Assembly: GCA_017548275.1 (NCBI GenBank)
Contig: JAFZAH010000011.1
Span: 56,475-120,474, forward strand
From: Prevotella sp.
GTDB lineage: Bacteria; Bacteroidota; Bacteroidia; Bacteroidales; Bacteroidaceae
DNA length: 64,000 nucleotides
Direction: 5' to 3'
A model generated the notes under the pieces. It saw only the letters and a program-made list of their open reading frames with translations, ran no database searches and was not told the DNA's origin. This document shows positions 40,858 to 48,950 of the stretch, piece by piece (position 1 is the stretch's first letter; the number at the start of each line of letters is the position of its first letter). A program made the translations under genes and the position numbers.

Positions 40858-41269
40858 TCATTTTATACGCCAGGGCATACAGACGAATCTGTTTGACCAT
40901 GGCAAGGAGACCATTGCTGCGGGTGGGCGAGAGATGGTCTTTCAATCCGATTTGCTCGATGAAATAGAGGTCGGCATCGAGTATCTCCTGCGGTGTATGA
41001 CCGCTGAGCACACGGATGAGCAGGGCGATGATGCCCTTCACGATAAGCGCGTCGCTCTCGGCGGTAAGCCAGATTTTCCCGTCATCGTAGTCAGCCTGCA
41101 ACCACACACGGCTTTGGCAACCGTCAATCAGGTTCGACTCGGTTTTGTATTTCTCGTCGAGCGGCTCCAGGTCATTGCCTAAATCGATGAGCAACTGATA
41201 TTTGTCCATCCAGTCGGTGAAGTCGGAAAACTCCTCTATCACCTCGTCTTGTAATTCGTTGATTGTCAT
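40820..41269 (-). CDS. sufE: SufE-family cysteine desulfurase activator
   Basis: 149 residues. NLIDGCQSRVWL places the sulfur-accepting Cys51 and GIIALLIRVLSGHTPQEILDAD is the conserved second half. Takes persulfide sulfur from SufS for Fe-S cluster assembly. The conserved protein ends near ALAYK; the last residues, KPAPTLPKGGND, are translated from a dispersed intergenic repeat. Confidence 0.92.
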   Translation of the reverse strand: MTINELQDEVIEEFSDFTDWMDKYQLLIDLGNDLEPLDEKYKTESNLIDGCQSRVWLQADYDDGKIWLTAESDALIVKGIIALLIRVLSGHTPQEILDADLYFIEQIGLKDHLSPTRSNGLLAMVKQIRLYALAYKMKPAPTLPKGGND

Positions 41270-41341
41270 ATTTGGTCGTATGGGGTTCTAGTTTTTCTAG
41301 ATGTCTAGAGATTCTAGTTTTTCTAAGAAATCTAAGATATC

Positions 41342-42592
41342 CTATGATGATGAGGATACTAATTTAAACAGTTTGTCTGATGGCCTCACCTTTCCAGGCA
41401 CGGGAATGGAGATGTGGGTGCCTTTCCGGGCGGTGTTGACGGGTTGCAGTTCATAACGTATCTCCGTGGCATCGACATACATCACACCCGTAGTAGGGCC
41501 GGTGATGAGCAGTTTGTCGCCCACGCTGAATTCCGCCGCCTCGCACGTGAACTCCGCCACGCCCAGTTTGGAGTAATATTTCACGCCCTTGCCAATATAC
41601 ACCTTGCGCTCGGTGGCGTTCGAACCGTAGTTTTTGTTCCACTCACCCATGGTCTGACCCTGATAATAACCGTCCCAGAAACCGCGGTTGAAGACGGCTG
41701 CCAGACGCGCGTCCCACGCGTCTTTCTTGTCCTCGGTAAAGGAGCCGTCGAGAACGCTTTTGATGGCCTCTTTATAGCAATGTATGACGGTATAGACATA
41801 CTCCGGTCCGCGGGCGCGCCCTTCGATTTTATACACCCTGACGCCCGCCTCCATCATCCTGTCGATGAAACGGATGGTCTTCAGGTCTTTCGGGCTCATG
41901 ATGTATTTGTTGTCTATCTCGAGTTGTGTGCCCGTCTCTGCGTCAGTCACCACATACGAGCGACGGCACAGTTGCATGCACTCGCCACGGTTGGCCGAGC
42001 GGGCGGTGTTGTTCAGGCTCAGGTAGCACTTGCCGCTGATAGCCATGCAGAGGGCCCCATGACAGAACATCTCGATGCGAATCTGCTCGCCCCGGGGACC
42101 ACGGATATTCTGCTCAACGATTTGGCGGTAGATATCGGCCACCTGCTCCATGTTCAGTTCGCGAGCCAGCACCACCACATCGGCAAACTGCGCATAAAAG
42201 CGCAATGCCTCGATGTTGGAGATGTTGAGTTGGGTAGAGAGATGCACCTCCATGCCCACACGGTTGCAGTAGGTCATCACCGCCACGTCGGATGCGATGA
42301 CCGCCGAGATTTTCGCCTCGACCGCCGCATCCACGATCCGGTGCATGGTCTCGATATCCTCACCGTAGATGATAGTGTTCACCGTCAGGTAAGTTTTGAT
42401 GCCATGCTGCCGACAAAGGACGGCAATCTCGCGCAGATCGTCAATAGTGAAGGCATTGGCGGAATGGGCGCGCATATTGAGTTGGCCGATGCCGAAATAC
42501 ACCGAGTCGGCACCCGCCTGAATGGCAGCCATCAGGCTCTCACGTGAGCCCACAGGCGCCATCACCTCAAAATCTGATAATTGCTGTTTCAT
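41342..42592 (-). CDS. U32-family protein (YegQ/TrhP- or RlhA-like)
   Basis: 416 residues from ATG 42592 (MKQQLSDFEVMAPVGS). PVGSRESLMAAIQAGADSVYFG, MFCHGALCMAISGKCYLS and GECMQLCRRSY are U32 signatures, the cysteines being cluster or metal ligands. Despite the name peptidase U32, characterised members hydroxylate tRNA U34 or 23S rRNA using prephenate. The C-terminal ~90 residues form the small beta domain seen in tRNA-acting members. Divergent promoter with the next gene. Confidence 0.88.
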   Translation of the reverse strand: MKQQLSDFEVMAPVGSRESLMAAIQAGADSVYFGIGQLNMRAHSANAFTIDDLREIAVLCRQHGIKTYLTVNTIIYGEDIETMHRIVDAAVEAKISAVIASDVAVMTYCNRVGMEVHLSTQLNISNIEALRFYAQFADVVVLARELNMEQVADIYRQIVEQNIRGPRGEQIRIEMFCHGALCMAISGKCYLSLNNTARSANRGECMQLCRRSYVVTDAETGTQLEIDNKYIMSPKDLKTIRFIDRMMEAGVRVYKIEGRARGPEYVYTVIHCYKEAIKSVLDGSFTEDKKDAWDARLAAVFNRGFWDGYYQGQTMGEWNKNYGSNATERKVYIGKGVKYYSKLGVAEFTCEAAEFSVGDKLLITGPTTGVMYVDATEIRYELQPVNTARKGTHISIPVPGKVRPSDKLFKLVSSSS

Positions 42593-42601
42593 TTCGGGGG
42601 G

Positions 42602-42609
42602 CAAAAGTA
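42602..42609 (-). promoter_or_regulatory. -7 element of the U32 gene
   Basis: Minus-strand TACTTTTG, ten bases before ATG 42592. Confidence 0.55.
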
Positions 42610-42631
42610 CACAATAATCCCCAAAAAACAC

Positions 42632-42639
42632 TATCTTTG
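42632..42639 (+). promoter_or_regulatory. -7 element of the C1-peptidase gene
   Basis: TATCTTTG followed by CACAAAAA, 19 bases before ATG 42658; back to back with the U32 promoter. Confidence 0.65.
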
Positions 42640-42657
42640 CACAAAAATTCGTCATTC

Positions 42658-43686
42658 ATGAGAAGAACGTTCCTCTATGCCGCCTGTATGCTTCTGGTAA
42701 TGGCCTGCGGCAAGAAAGAGCAGACACCGACAACAGAAACTGCGAAACACTTCACCACCGAGGTGTTGCTGAAAACCACCCCCGTGAAGTCGCAGGGCAA
42801 AAGCGATTTGTGCTGGGCATACGCCATGCTCGCCACCATCGAGACCGAACATCTGATGCAGGGCGACAGTGTGAATCTCAGCCCGGATTATGTCGCGTAT
42901 ATGTTTCTCCGCGAACAGGCCGGTAACCGATATATGCGCAGCAACGAACCGCTTGTCACACGCGGCATGATAACCATGCTGCCCACACTGATTTACCGCT
43001 ACGGCTGCGAGCCATACGATACTTTTCACGCGGAGAAGGGGGCTGATTACCGCGCGCTGACCAAGGTGCTGACCACAGTGACAGACAGCCACCGGCAGCA
43101 GCGGTCGGGCTTCGAGCGGATGATGAAAGATGTGGACAGCCGCATCGAGGAGGTGCTCGGTATCGCCCCGCAATATGTTTTTATGTATTCCTGCGAATAT
43201 ACACCGCATGAGTTTGCCCACAGCGTATGCCGGCAGGATGAATACACGGCGCTCACATCGTTCACGCACCACCCATTCGGGCAAAGGTTTGAATTGGAGG
43301 TGCCCGACAACCGCCATCACGACACATTTCTCAACCTGCCCATCGACACCTTGCAAGCCGTGGTGGACAGCACGCTCAGGGCGGGCCATCCCGTTTGTTG
43401 GGAGGGCGACACCAGCGAGCACGGGTTCAACTTCTCACGTGGCACGGCAAACCTCGACGACGAGAACGAACCCGTCACCCAGCGAAAACGTCAGGCACTA
43501 TTTGAGCGTTTCCAGACCACCGATGACCATTGCATGGAAATCATCGGTATCGCCCACGATGACCAGGGAAAAAAATACTACATCTGCAAAAATTCCTGGG
43601 GCAGAGTCAACCCTTATCACGGGTGGATGTTCATGTCCGAACCATATTTCCGCCTTAAAACCATCGCGGTGATGGTGCATCATTAG
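42658..43686 (+). CDS. Lipoprotein C1-family (papain/bleomycin-hydrolase-like) cysteine peptidase
   Basis: 342 residues from ATG 42658. Signal MRRTFLYAACMLLVMAC with lipobox Cys17 implies a lipid-anchored protein. TPVKSQGKSDLCWAYAM has the oxyanion Gln and nucleophile Cys52, DDHCMEIIGIAHD the His291, and YICKNSWG the Asn312. Spacing and the SPDYVAYMFLREQ element recall aminopeptidase C/bleomycin hydrolase, but exported. Function probably peptide trimming at the envelope. Confidence 0.85.
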   Translation: MRRTFLYAACMLLVMACGKKEQTPTTETAKHFTTEVLLKTTPVKSQGKSDLCWAYAMLATIETEHLMQGDSVNLSPDYVAYMFLREQAGNRYMRSNEPLVTRGMITMLPTLIYRYGCEPYDTFHAEKGADYRALTKVLTTVTDSHRQQRSGFERMMKDVDSRIEEVLGIAPQYVFMYSCEYTPHEFAHSVCRQDEYTALTSFTHHPFGQRFELEVPDNRHHDTFLNLPIDTLQAVVDSTLRAGHPVCWEGDTSEHGFNFSRGTANLDDENEPVTQRKRQALFERFQTTDDHCMEIIGIAHDDQGKKYYICKNSWGRVNPYHGWMFMSEPYFRLKTIAVMVHH

Positions 43687-43729
43687 AATATTTGTTTAGT
43701 AAAAGAGTTAAAAATAGTGATTTATTTGC

Positions 43730-43859
43730 AAAGTCACTCGGAAAAGTGTACATTTGCACGCAAAAGTCGCTTGGTAAAGTGTTTGATTTATATGAAAAGT
43801 CGTTTCGAAAAGTGTAAATTCATATAAAAAGTCACTCGAAAAAATGCAATAATGAATCA
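43730..43859. repeat. Four degenerate 32-33-bp repeats upstream of the AAA ATPase gene
   Basis: AAAGTCACTCGGAAAAGTG and relatives begin at 43730, 43763, 43796 and 43828 (AAAGTC plus CACTCGG, GCTTGGT, GTTTCGA, CACTCGA), spaced 33, 33 and 32. Copies carry CACT...AGTG half-sites. The array ends about 30 bases before ATG 43888 and may be an operator or remnant of a mobile element end. Confidence 0.75.
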
Positions 43860-43887
43860 CAATTAACTGGTTTTCAAAATTTTAAAT

Positions 43888-45225
43888 ATGTACAAAAGAA
43901 AGATAGATGATATTTTGCTCAAATGGAAGAACCGCACTGACCATAAACCCCTTGTTATTAAAGGCTGTAGGCAGTGCGGAAAAACCAGCAGCGTATTGGC
44001 TTTTGCCAAGAAGCATTATCAGCATGTGGTGTATTTGGACTTTCATGAGCATCGCGAATATAAAGCATTCTTTGACGGTGCATTGGAAGTAGATACACTG
44101 ACATTGTCTATCTCTGCGGGCATAAAGGGAGCGAAGTTCGTTGCTGGCAAGACCTGTCTTGTTTTAGACGAGATACAGGATTGTCCCAGTGCGAGGTCTT
44201 CACTAAAATTCTTCAAACTTGACGGCCGTTACGATGTCATTTGTACGGGTTCTCTTCTTGGCGTGAACGGATATAAGACCAAGGAAGAACTTAAAGAGGA
44301 AACGAAGGCATCCGTTCCCGTTGGCTTTGAACAAACAATTACAATGTATCCTATGGATTTTGAAGAGTGGCTTTGGGCAAATGGCATAGAGCAACAACAC
44401 GTCGATTATCTGCGTGATTGTTTGCAAAAGGAAAAGCCCGTCAATGAAGGGATACATCAGCGGATGCGTGAATTGTTATTACTTTATGTGGTAGTGGGCG
44501 GTATGCCTGACGCAGTAAAGACATTCCAGGAAACCAACAATATAAACGATGTGCAGGAAGTGCAACGTGGTATCATCGAGACCTACAAATCCGATATGCT
44601 AAAATATGCCCTTCAAGAAGACAAATCGCGCATCCGAGAGTGCTTTGATTCTATACCCACGCAACTATCCCGTGAAAACAAAAAATTTACCTATTCGATC
44701 ATCCGTAGTCATGCCCGCTCTAACCAATATCGGGGCAGTCTGCAATGGATAGAAGATGCAGGCATTATCAAAAGATGCTATAATTTGAGCATCACCGAAC
44801 TACCTCTTGAAGGCAATGCTGATAAAGAATCATTTAAGGTCTATATGGCAGATATCGGTCTATTGGTCTGTATGCTGGAAGAGGGCACCGCTTGGAGCAT
44901 TATGCAGGGTAATTTGCTTAGTTATAAGGGAGCCATTTATGAGAATTTGGTGGCAGATATGTTAGGAAAGATGGGACGTAAACTATATTATTTTCGGAAA
45001 GAAAGCGGTTTAGAACTTGATTTCATCATACGTTATCATGGTGAGTGCTGCCCATTAGAGTGTAAAGCGAAAAACGGTAATGCTAAATCATTGCAAACGG
45101 TTTTGAAACATCATGAGCATTATCACGTATATCATGCTTTTAAAGTCGGTGATTACAACATCGGCAGAAACGGTCCTCTGCTCACACTCCCCTCGTATAT
45201 GGTTTTTCTTCTTACTGATTATTGA
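43888..45225 (+). CDS. AAA ATPase with DUF4143 domain
   Basis: 445 residues. Walker A GCRQCGKT (26-33), Walker B CLVLDEIQDC, sensor ICTGSLLGV, and a C-terminal DUF4143 region with GAIYENLVADML...YYFRKESGLELDFII...LECKAKNG, which is a degenerate restriction-endonuclease-like fold. This family is abundant in Bacteroidales and often mobile; its function is unknown. The gene is clearly more AT-rich than neighbouring genes, consistent with transfer. Confidence 0.85.
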   Translation: MYKRKIDDILLKWKNRTDHKPLVIKGCRQCGKTSSVLAFAKKHYQHVVYLDFHEHREYKAFFDGALEVDTLTLSISAGIKGAKFVAGKTCLVLDEIQDCPSARSSLKFFKLDGRYDVICTGSLLGVNGYKTKEELKEETKASVPVGFEQTITMYPMDFEEWLWANGIEQQHVDYLRDCLQKEKPVNEGIHQRMRELLLLYVVVGGMPDAVKTFQETNNINDVQEVQRGIIETYKSDMLKYALQEDKSRIRECFDSIPTQLSRENKKFTYSIIRSHARSNQYRGSLQWIEDAGIIKRCYNLSITELPLEGNADKESFKVYMADIGLLVCMLEEGTAWSIMQGNLLSYKGAIYENLVADMLGKMGRKLYYFRKESGLELDFIIRYHGECCPLECKAKNGNAKSLQTVLKHHEHYHVYHAFKVGDYNIGRNGPLLTLPSYMVFLLTDY

Positions 45226-45306
45226 AATGACAAGAGATGTTTCCAAGTCTGACAATGATATTTGAAAAATATCACCAAAATTTTTGCACATTTCGCTTTT
45301 TGGCAT

Positions 45307-45314
45307 TATTTTTG
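45307..45314 (+). promoter_or_regulatory. -7 element of the hypothetical gene at 45339
   Basis: TATTTTTG, 25 bases before ATG 45339. Confidence 0.6.
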
Positions 45315-45338
45315 TAGAAAAATCAACTGTTTCCGCTT

Positions 45339-45983
45339 ATGGCACGAAAAATCAAATGGGAAGATGAGTTTTGGCTGCCGTTGATACAACTGTATCTGCG
45401 CAAACCTGTCGGCGTGAAACCCATGTATTCGAAAAACATGGTGAAACTCGCACTGGAACTGCATATCCCGCCCCACACGCTCTACGAAAAGATGTTTCTG
45501 CTCAGACAACTGGCCACACCACGCATCGAACGACTGTGGGAGACCTACGGCAACAACAAGCAAAAACTGACCAAAGGTGTCAAATTGTGGCGCAAGATGA
45601 GAGGATTCAACAGTTCGTCGGATTTCTACGACGGTGTGGAAATCAACGAGTCATGGGAGCGCGATTTCAAACCCGTCGAGGGCATCGAACCGATTACGCC
45701 CGTGATGCTCATCCTTATCTTAGACCAATATTTCAGGCTCACACCCGTGACCATGACCCCAGAAACACCCGAAATCACCCAACTGGCCCGCCGCATGAAA
45801 CTGCCGGCACAAAAGGTGGTGGAGGTAATGGAGATATATCAATGGTGCGACCCCTATCTTAACCGGCCTGAGCCAGAACCATCGCCCCTCATCGCGGCAT
45901 GCGAAGATGTATGGAAACGCTTTGGTAACGGCAGCGCCGAGAAATTGGCCGCCACCGCCTCGCTCATGGCAGAGATGTTTTGA
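45339..45983 (+). CDS. Conserved hypothetical protein, helical
   Basis: 214 residues, no signal peptide or membrane segment. Begins MARKIKWEDEFWLPLIQLYL; mostly alpha-helical with a possible helix-turn-helix-like ARRMKLPAQKVVEVMEIYQ near residues 150-170. I recognise no named domain. Own promoter; lies 197 bases before rpoN with only dispersed repeats (GGGGCAAGGAGCAGG, GAGAGGTTGGAGG) between, a pairing I believe is seen in related genomes. Confidence 0.6.
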   Translation: MARKIKWEDEFWLPLIQLYLRKPVGVKPMYSKNMVKLALELHIPPHTLYEKMFLLRQLATPRIERLWETYGNNKQKLTKGVKLWRKMRGFNSSSDFYDGVEINESWERDFKPVEGIEPITPVMLILILDQYFRLTPVTMTPETPEITQLARRMKLPAQKVVEVMEIYQWCDPYLNRPEPEPSPLIAACEDVWKRFGNGSAEKLAATASLMAEMF

Positions 45984-46180
45984 AAGGGGCAAGGGGCAAG
46001 GAGCAGGGGGCAAGGAGCAAGAGATTACCATAAGAGGTGAGAGGTTGGAGGTGAGAGATTAGCCCACTAATAGAGCACTAATGTCTGAACTCCTGAACTC
46101 CCAATTAGCGGACTATTGTCTTCACTCCTACACTCCTTTCACTCCTTCACTCCTAAGTAACTTCCTTAATTTCTCAATAA

Positions 46181-47668
46181 ATGAATCAATCATCTCGACA
46201 AGAACAAACCCAGACTCAACAAAATCTGCAACAGATTTCACAGCAACAACTGTTGGTAGTGAAACTGGTGGAGATGCCGTTGGTGCAGTTCGAGGAGAAA
46301 GTCAAAGACGAACTCAACGAAAATGGTGCTCTGGAAGAAAACCTGCCCGACGATGATTATACCACTGATAATAATTTCTCCACCGACGCACCCGAAAATG
46401 AGACGTTCGAACAGCAAAACGAGCGTGAGGAACGGCAGGATGAACTCAAAAACGCGTTGGAGTACATGGGCCGGGACGATCAAATGGAGAGTCCGGCGCA
46501 GACACGATGGACAGAAGATTATATAGAACCCGTTTTCGGGAATACCGAGTCTTTTTATGACCTGCTCAAACAGCAAATAGGCGAGCATGACCTTAACGAG
46601 CGCCAACAGATTATCATGGAAACCCTCATTGCCTCTCTCGATGAGATAGGACGGTTGCGCCCCAGCATCAAGGAGATACACGACGATCTCGATATCTACA
46701 GATATATTGACGCTACGGACGAGGAAATCGAGGAGATGATACGTCTGTTACAGACCTTCGACCCGCCTGGCATAGGAGCGAGAAACCTGCAAGAGTGTAT
46801 GCTGCTGCAAATCAACAGAAAAGCTGACTCCCCTGTCAAACAACAAATGCTCACAGTGGTGACACACCATTACGACGAACTGAAAAAGAACCACTGGTCG
46901 AGAATCCAGAGAGCAATGCATCTCAACGACGAAGAGAAAGCGACATTGCTAAAGGAAATCAGAAAACTTAACCCAAAACCTGGAGCCGCCCTTGGCGAAG
47001 CCATCGGCAAGAGTCAGCAGCAAATCACACCCGACTTCATCGTCGATACCAGCGACGACGGTCAAGTCACCTTCAGCATCAATCAGGGACGTATCCCAGA
47101 TTTGCACATCGCGCCATCGTTTATAGAAATCATCGACCTTTACAAGAACAAGGATCAACTTAACCGACGCGAGAAAGACGACCTCACCTACACGAGAGAC
47201 CGTGTGGATAGAGCCAAGAATTTCATCGAAGCCATCCGTCAGCGGCGCATCACCCTTTACAAGACGATGAAAGCCATCATCGATATCCAACTGAAATTCT
47301 TCCAGGAGGGTGACGATGCCGACCTTCGCCCCATGAAACTCAAAGACATCGCCGACCGCACGGAACTCGACATATCTACTGTCTCAAGGGTCTGCAACCA
47401 GAAATATGCCCAGACTCGCTGGGGCACCTACTCTTTGAAATACTTCTTCAGCGCCAGTTATGTCACCAACGAGGGCGATGAGTTTTCGACGCGTGAAATA
47501 AAAAGTGCCCTGAAAAGAATCGTCGACGAGGAGGACAAGGAACACCCGCTCAGCGACGAGGCTCTCTCACAAAAGATGAAAGAGGCGGGATACCCCATCA
47601 GCCGTAGAACGGTCAACAAATACCGCGAACAACTGAAAATACCCAAAGCATCACTTAGAAAATCATGA
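46181..47668 (+). CDS. rpoN: RNA polymerase sigma-54 factor
   Basis: 495 residues. Glutamine-rich region I (QTQQNLQQISQQQLLVVKLVEMP) contacts activators, acidic region II follows (about 45-100), and region III ends with the RpoN box form ISRRTVNKYREQLKIP that reads the -24 promoter element. The cross-linking region with LKDIADRTELDISTVSRV is intact. Requires an AAA+ activator, none of which lies in this window. Stop overlaps the next start as ATGA. Confidence 0.95.
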   Translation: MNQSSRQEQTQTQQNLQQISQQQLLVVKLVEMPLVQFEEKVKDELNENGALEENLPDDDYTTDNNFSTDAPENETFEQQNEREERQDELKNALEYMGRDDQMESPAQTRWTEDYIEPVFGNTESFYDLLKQQIGEHDLNERQQIIMETLIASLDEIGRLRPSIKEIHDDLDIYRYIDATDEEIEEMIRLLQTFDPPGIGARNLQECMLLQINRKADSPVKQQMLTVVTHHYDELKKNHWSRIQRAMHLNDEEKATLLKEIRKLNPKPGAALGEAIGKSQQQITPDFIVDTSDDGQVTFSINQGRIPDLHIAPSFIEIIDLYKNKDQLNRREKDDLTYTRDRVDRAKNFIEAIRQRRITLYKTMKAIIDIQLKFFQEGDDADLRPMKLKDIADRTELDISTVSRVCNQKYAQTRWGTYSLKYFFSASYVTNEGDEFSTREIKSALKRIVDEEDKEHPLSDEALSQKMKEAGYPISRRTVNKYREQLKIPKASLRKS

Positions 47669-48312
47669 CATACGAACAAAAGACATACTACGCCAAAATC
47701 TTTTGCAGGGTGAGCCATCCATTGCTCATCCCCATCTACAGTTGCATCATCGGATGGCTGCTGTTCTTCAGTCCCGTACGTATGTCGAACAGCATCCTCA
47801 GTGCGTTTGCAAAAGGCGTGTCGCTCAGCGTTTACGTCATCTACCCCACCATCTTGTTTCTCTTGCCCGTGGTATTGGTCAAGGCCTATCGGCGTTATTA
47901 CAAAAACGTCTTTCCCCAACAGCAAATCCGCCAGATGAAAGCCATGCCCGACATCATCACACTGACGTGTCTGGTGCTGGGACACCTTCACCAGAAAGCC
48001 GTCTTTCTGCCTTATGTCATCACCTGCATCACCTTGGCGGCCGTCATCATCTTCGTGCTGCATATCCTCATCAGGAAATGGTTTGACTTCTCGCTGCACA
48101 CTGCCGCATGGGGCGGAGTGGCTGGAGCACTCATCGCCTATTCGTTCATCCTGATGATGTTCAACCCCGTCTGGTGGATTTGTTTCGCCTTCTTCATGGG
48201 CGGTTGTGTCGGTTCATGCCGCATGTTTCTTGGTTACCACAATCTCAGCGAGGTGGTCGGCGGTTTCGCCATCGGAGCCGTCGTGGCACATCTCTCGGTG
48301 GTTATCAGTTGA
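47665..48312 (+). CDS. PAP2-like integral membrane protein
   Basis: 215 residues, about six membrane helices. FSLHTAAWGG and SCRMFLGYHNLSEVVGG resemble the second and third PAP2 motifs, keeping both histidines and the arginine, but the usual PSGH serine context and the final Asp (here Glu) differ and the first KxxxxxxRP motif is not apparent. It may be an atypical or non-catalytic lipid phosphatase. Coupled to rpoN by a four-base overlap. Confidence 0.65.
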   Translation: MTYEQKTYYAKIFCRVSHPLLIPIYSCIIGWLLFFSPVRMSNSILSAFAKGVSLSVYVIYPTILFLLPVVLVKAYRRYYKNVFPQQQIRQMKAMPDIITLTCLVLGHLHQKAVFLPYVITCITLAAVIIFVLHILIRKWFDFSLHTAAWGGVAGALIAYSFILMMFNPVWWICFAFFMGGCVGSCRMFLGYHNLSEVVGGFAIGAVVAHLSVVIS

Positions 48313-48390
48313 ATTTGAGGGAAGAAGTTAAAGAAGTTAAGGAAGTTAAAGGACATTACTTTTGAAATAAAGGACATTACAATGCAAATT

Positions 48391-48430
48391 ACTCCCCTCG
48401 CCCTTCGGAGAGGGGTCGGGGGTGAGGCTT
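48391..48430. repeat. Dispersed repeat before purE
   Basis: ACTCCCCTCGCCCTTCGGAG plus AGGGGTCGGGGGTGAGGCTT; same family as at 28696-28735, ending 13 bases before the purE start. Confidence 0.8.
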
Positions 48431-48443
48431 CAAAACCAAAGAT

Positions 48444-48950
48444 ATGACTCCTATTATCAGTATTATCATGGGCAGCACATCTGACCTGCCCGTCATGGAA
48501 AAAGCCATGAAGTATTTAGAAGAGATGCAAATTCCCTTCGAAGTGAATGCGCTGTCAGCCCACCGCACACCTGCTGCCGTGGAGGATTTCGCAAGAAACG
48601 CCGCTGACAGAGGCATCAAAGTCATCATCGCAGGAGCAGGCATGGCAGCCGCACTGCCGGGTGTCATCGCCGCCTCCACCACCCTGCCCGTCATCGGTGT
48701 ACCTATTAAGGGCATGCTCGACGGACTCGACGCCATGCTCAGCATCATACAGATGCCGCCGGGCATCCCCGTCGCGACTGTGGGTGTGAATGGTGCGCTC
48801 AATGCCGCCATCCTCGCCACAGAGATGCTGGCGCTGAGCGATGCCGCCATCGCCAATAAAGTGGCTGCTTACAAGGCCGGGCTCGGTGCTAAGATAGAGA
48901 AGGCAAACAAGGATTTGGCTGAGATAAAATATGAATACAAGACGAATTAG
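48444..48950 (+). CDS. purE: N5-carboxyaminoimidazole ribonucleotide mutase
   Basis: 168 residues. IMGSTSDLPVM, NALSAHRTPAAVEDF and GAGMAAALPGVIAA are the PurE substrate-binding motifs, with the catalytic His in SAHRTP. Converts N5-CAIR to CAIR in purine synthesis. Overlaps ispG by 20 bases, so the two are probably translated from one mRNA. Confidence 0.96.
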   Translation: MTPIISIIMGSTSDLPVMEKAMKYLEEMQIPFEVNALSAHRTPAAVEDFARNAADRGIKVIIAGAGMAAALPGVIAASTTLPVIGVPIKGMLDGLDAMLSIIQMPPGIPVATVGVNGALNAAILATEMLALSDAAIANKVAAYKAGLGAKIEKANKDLAEIKYEYKTN

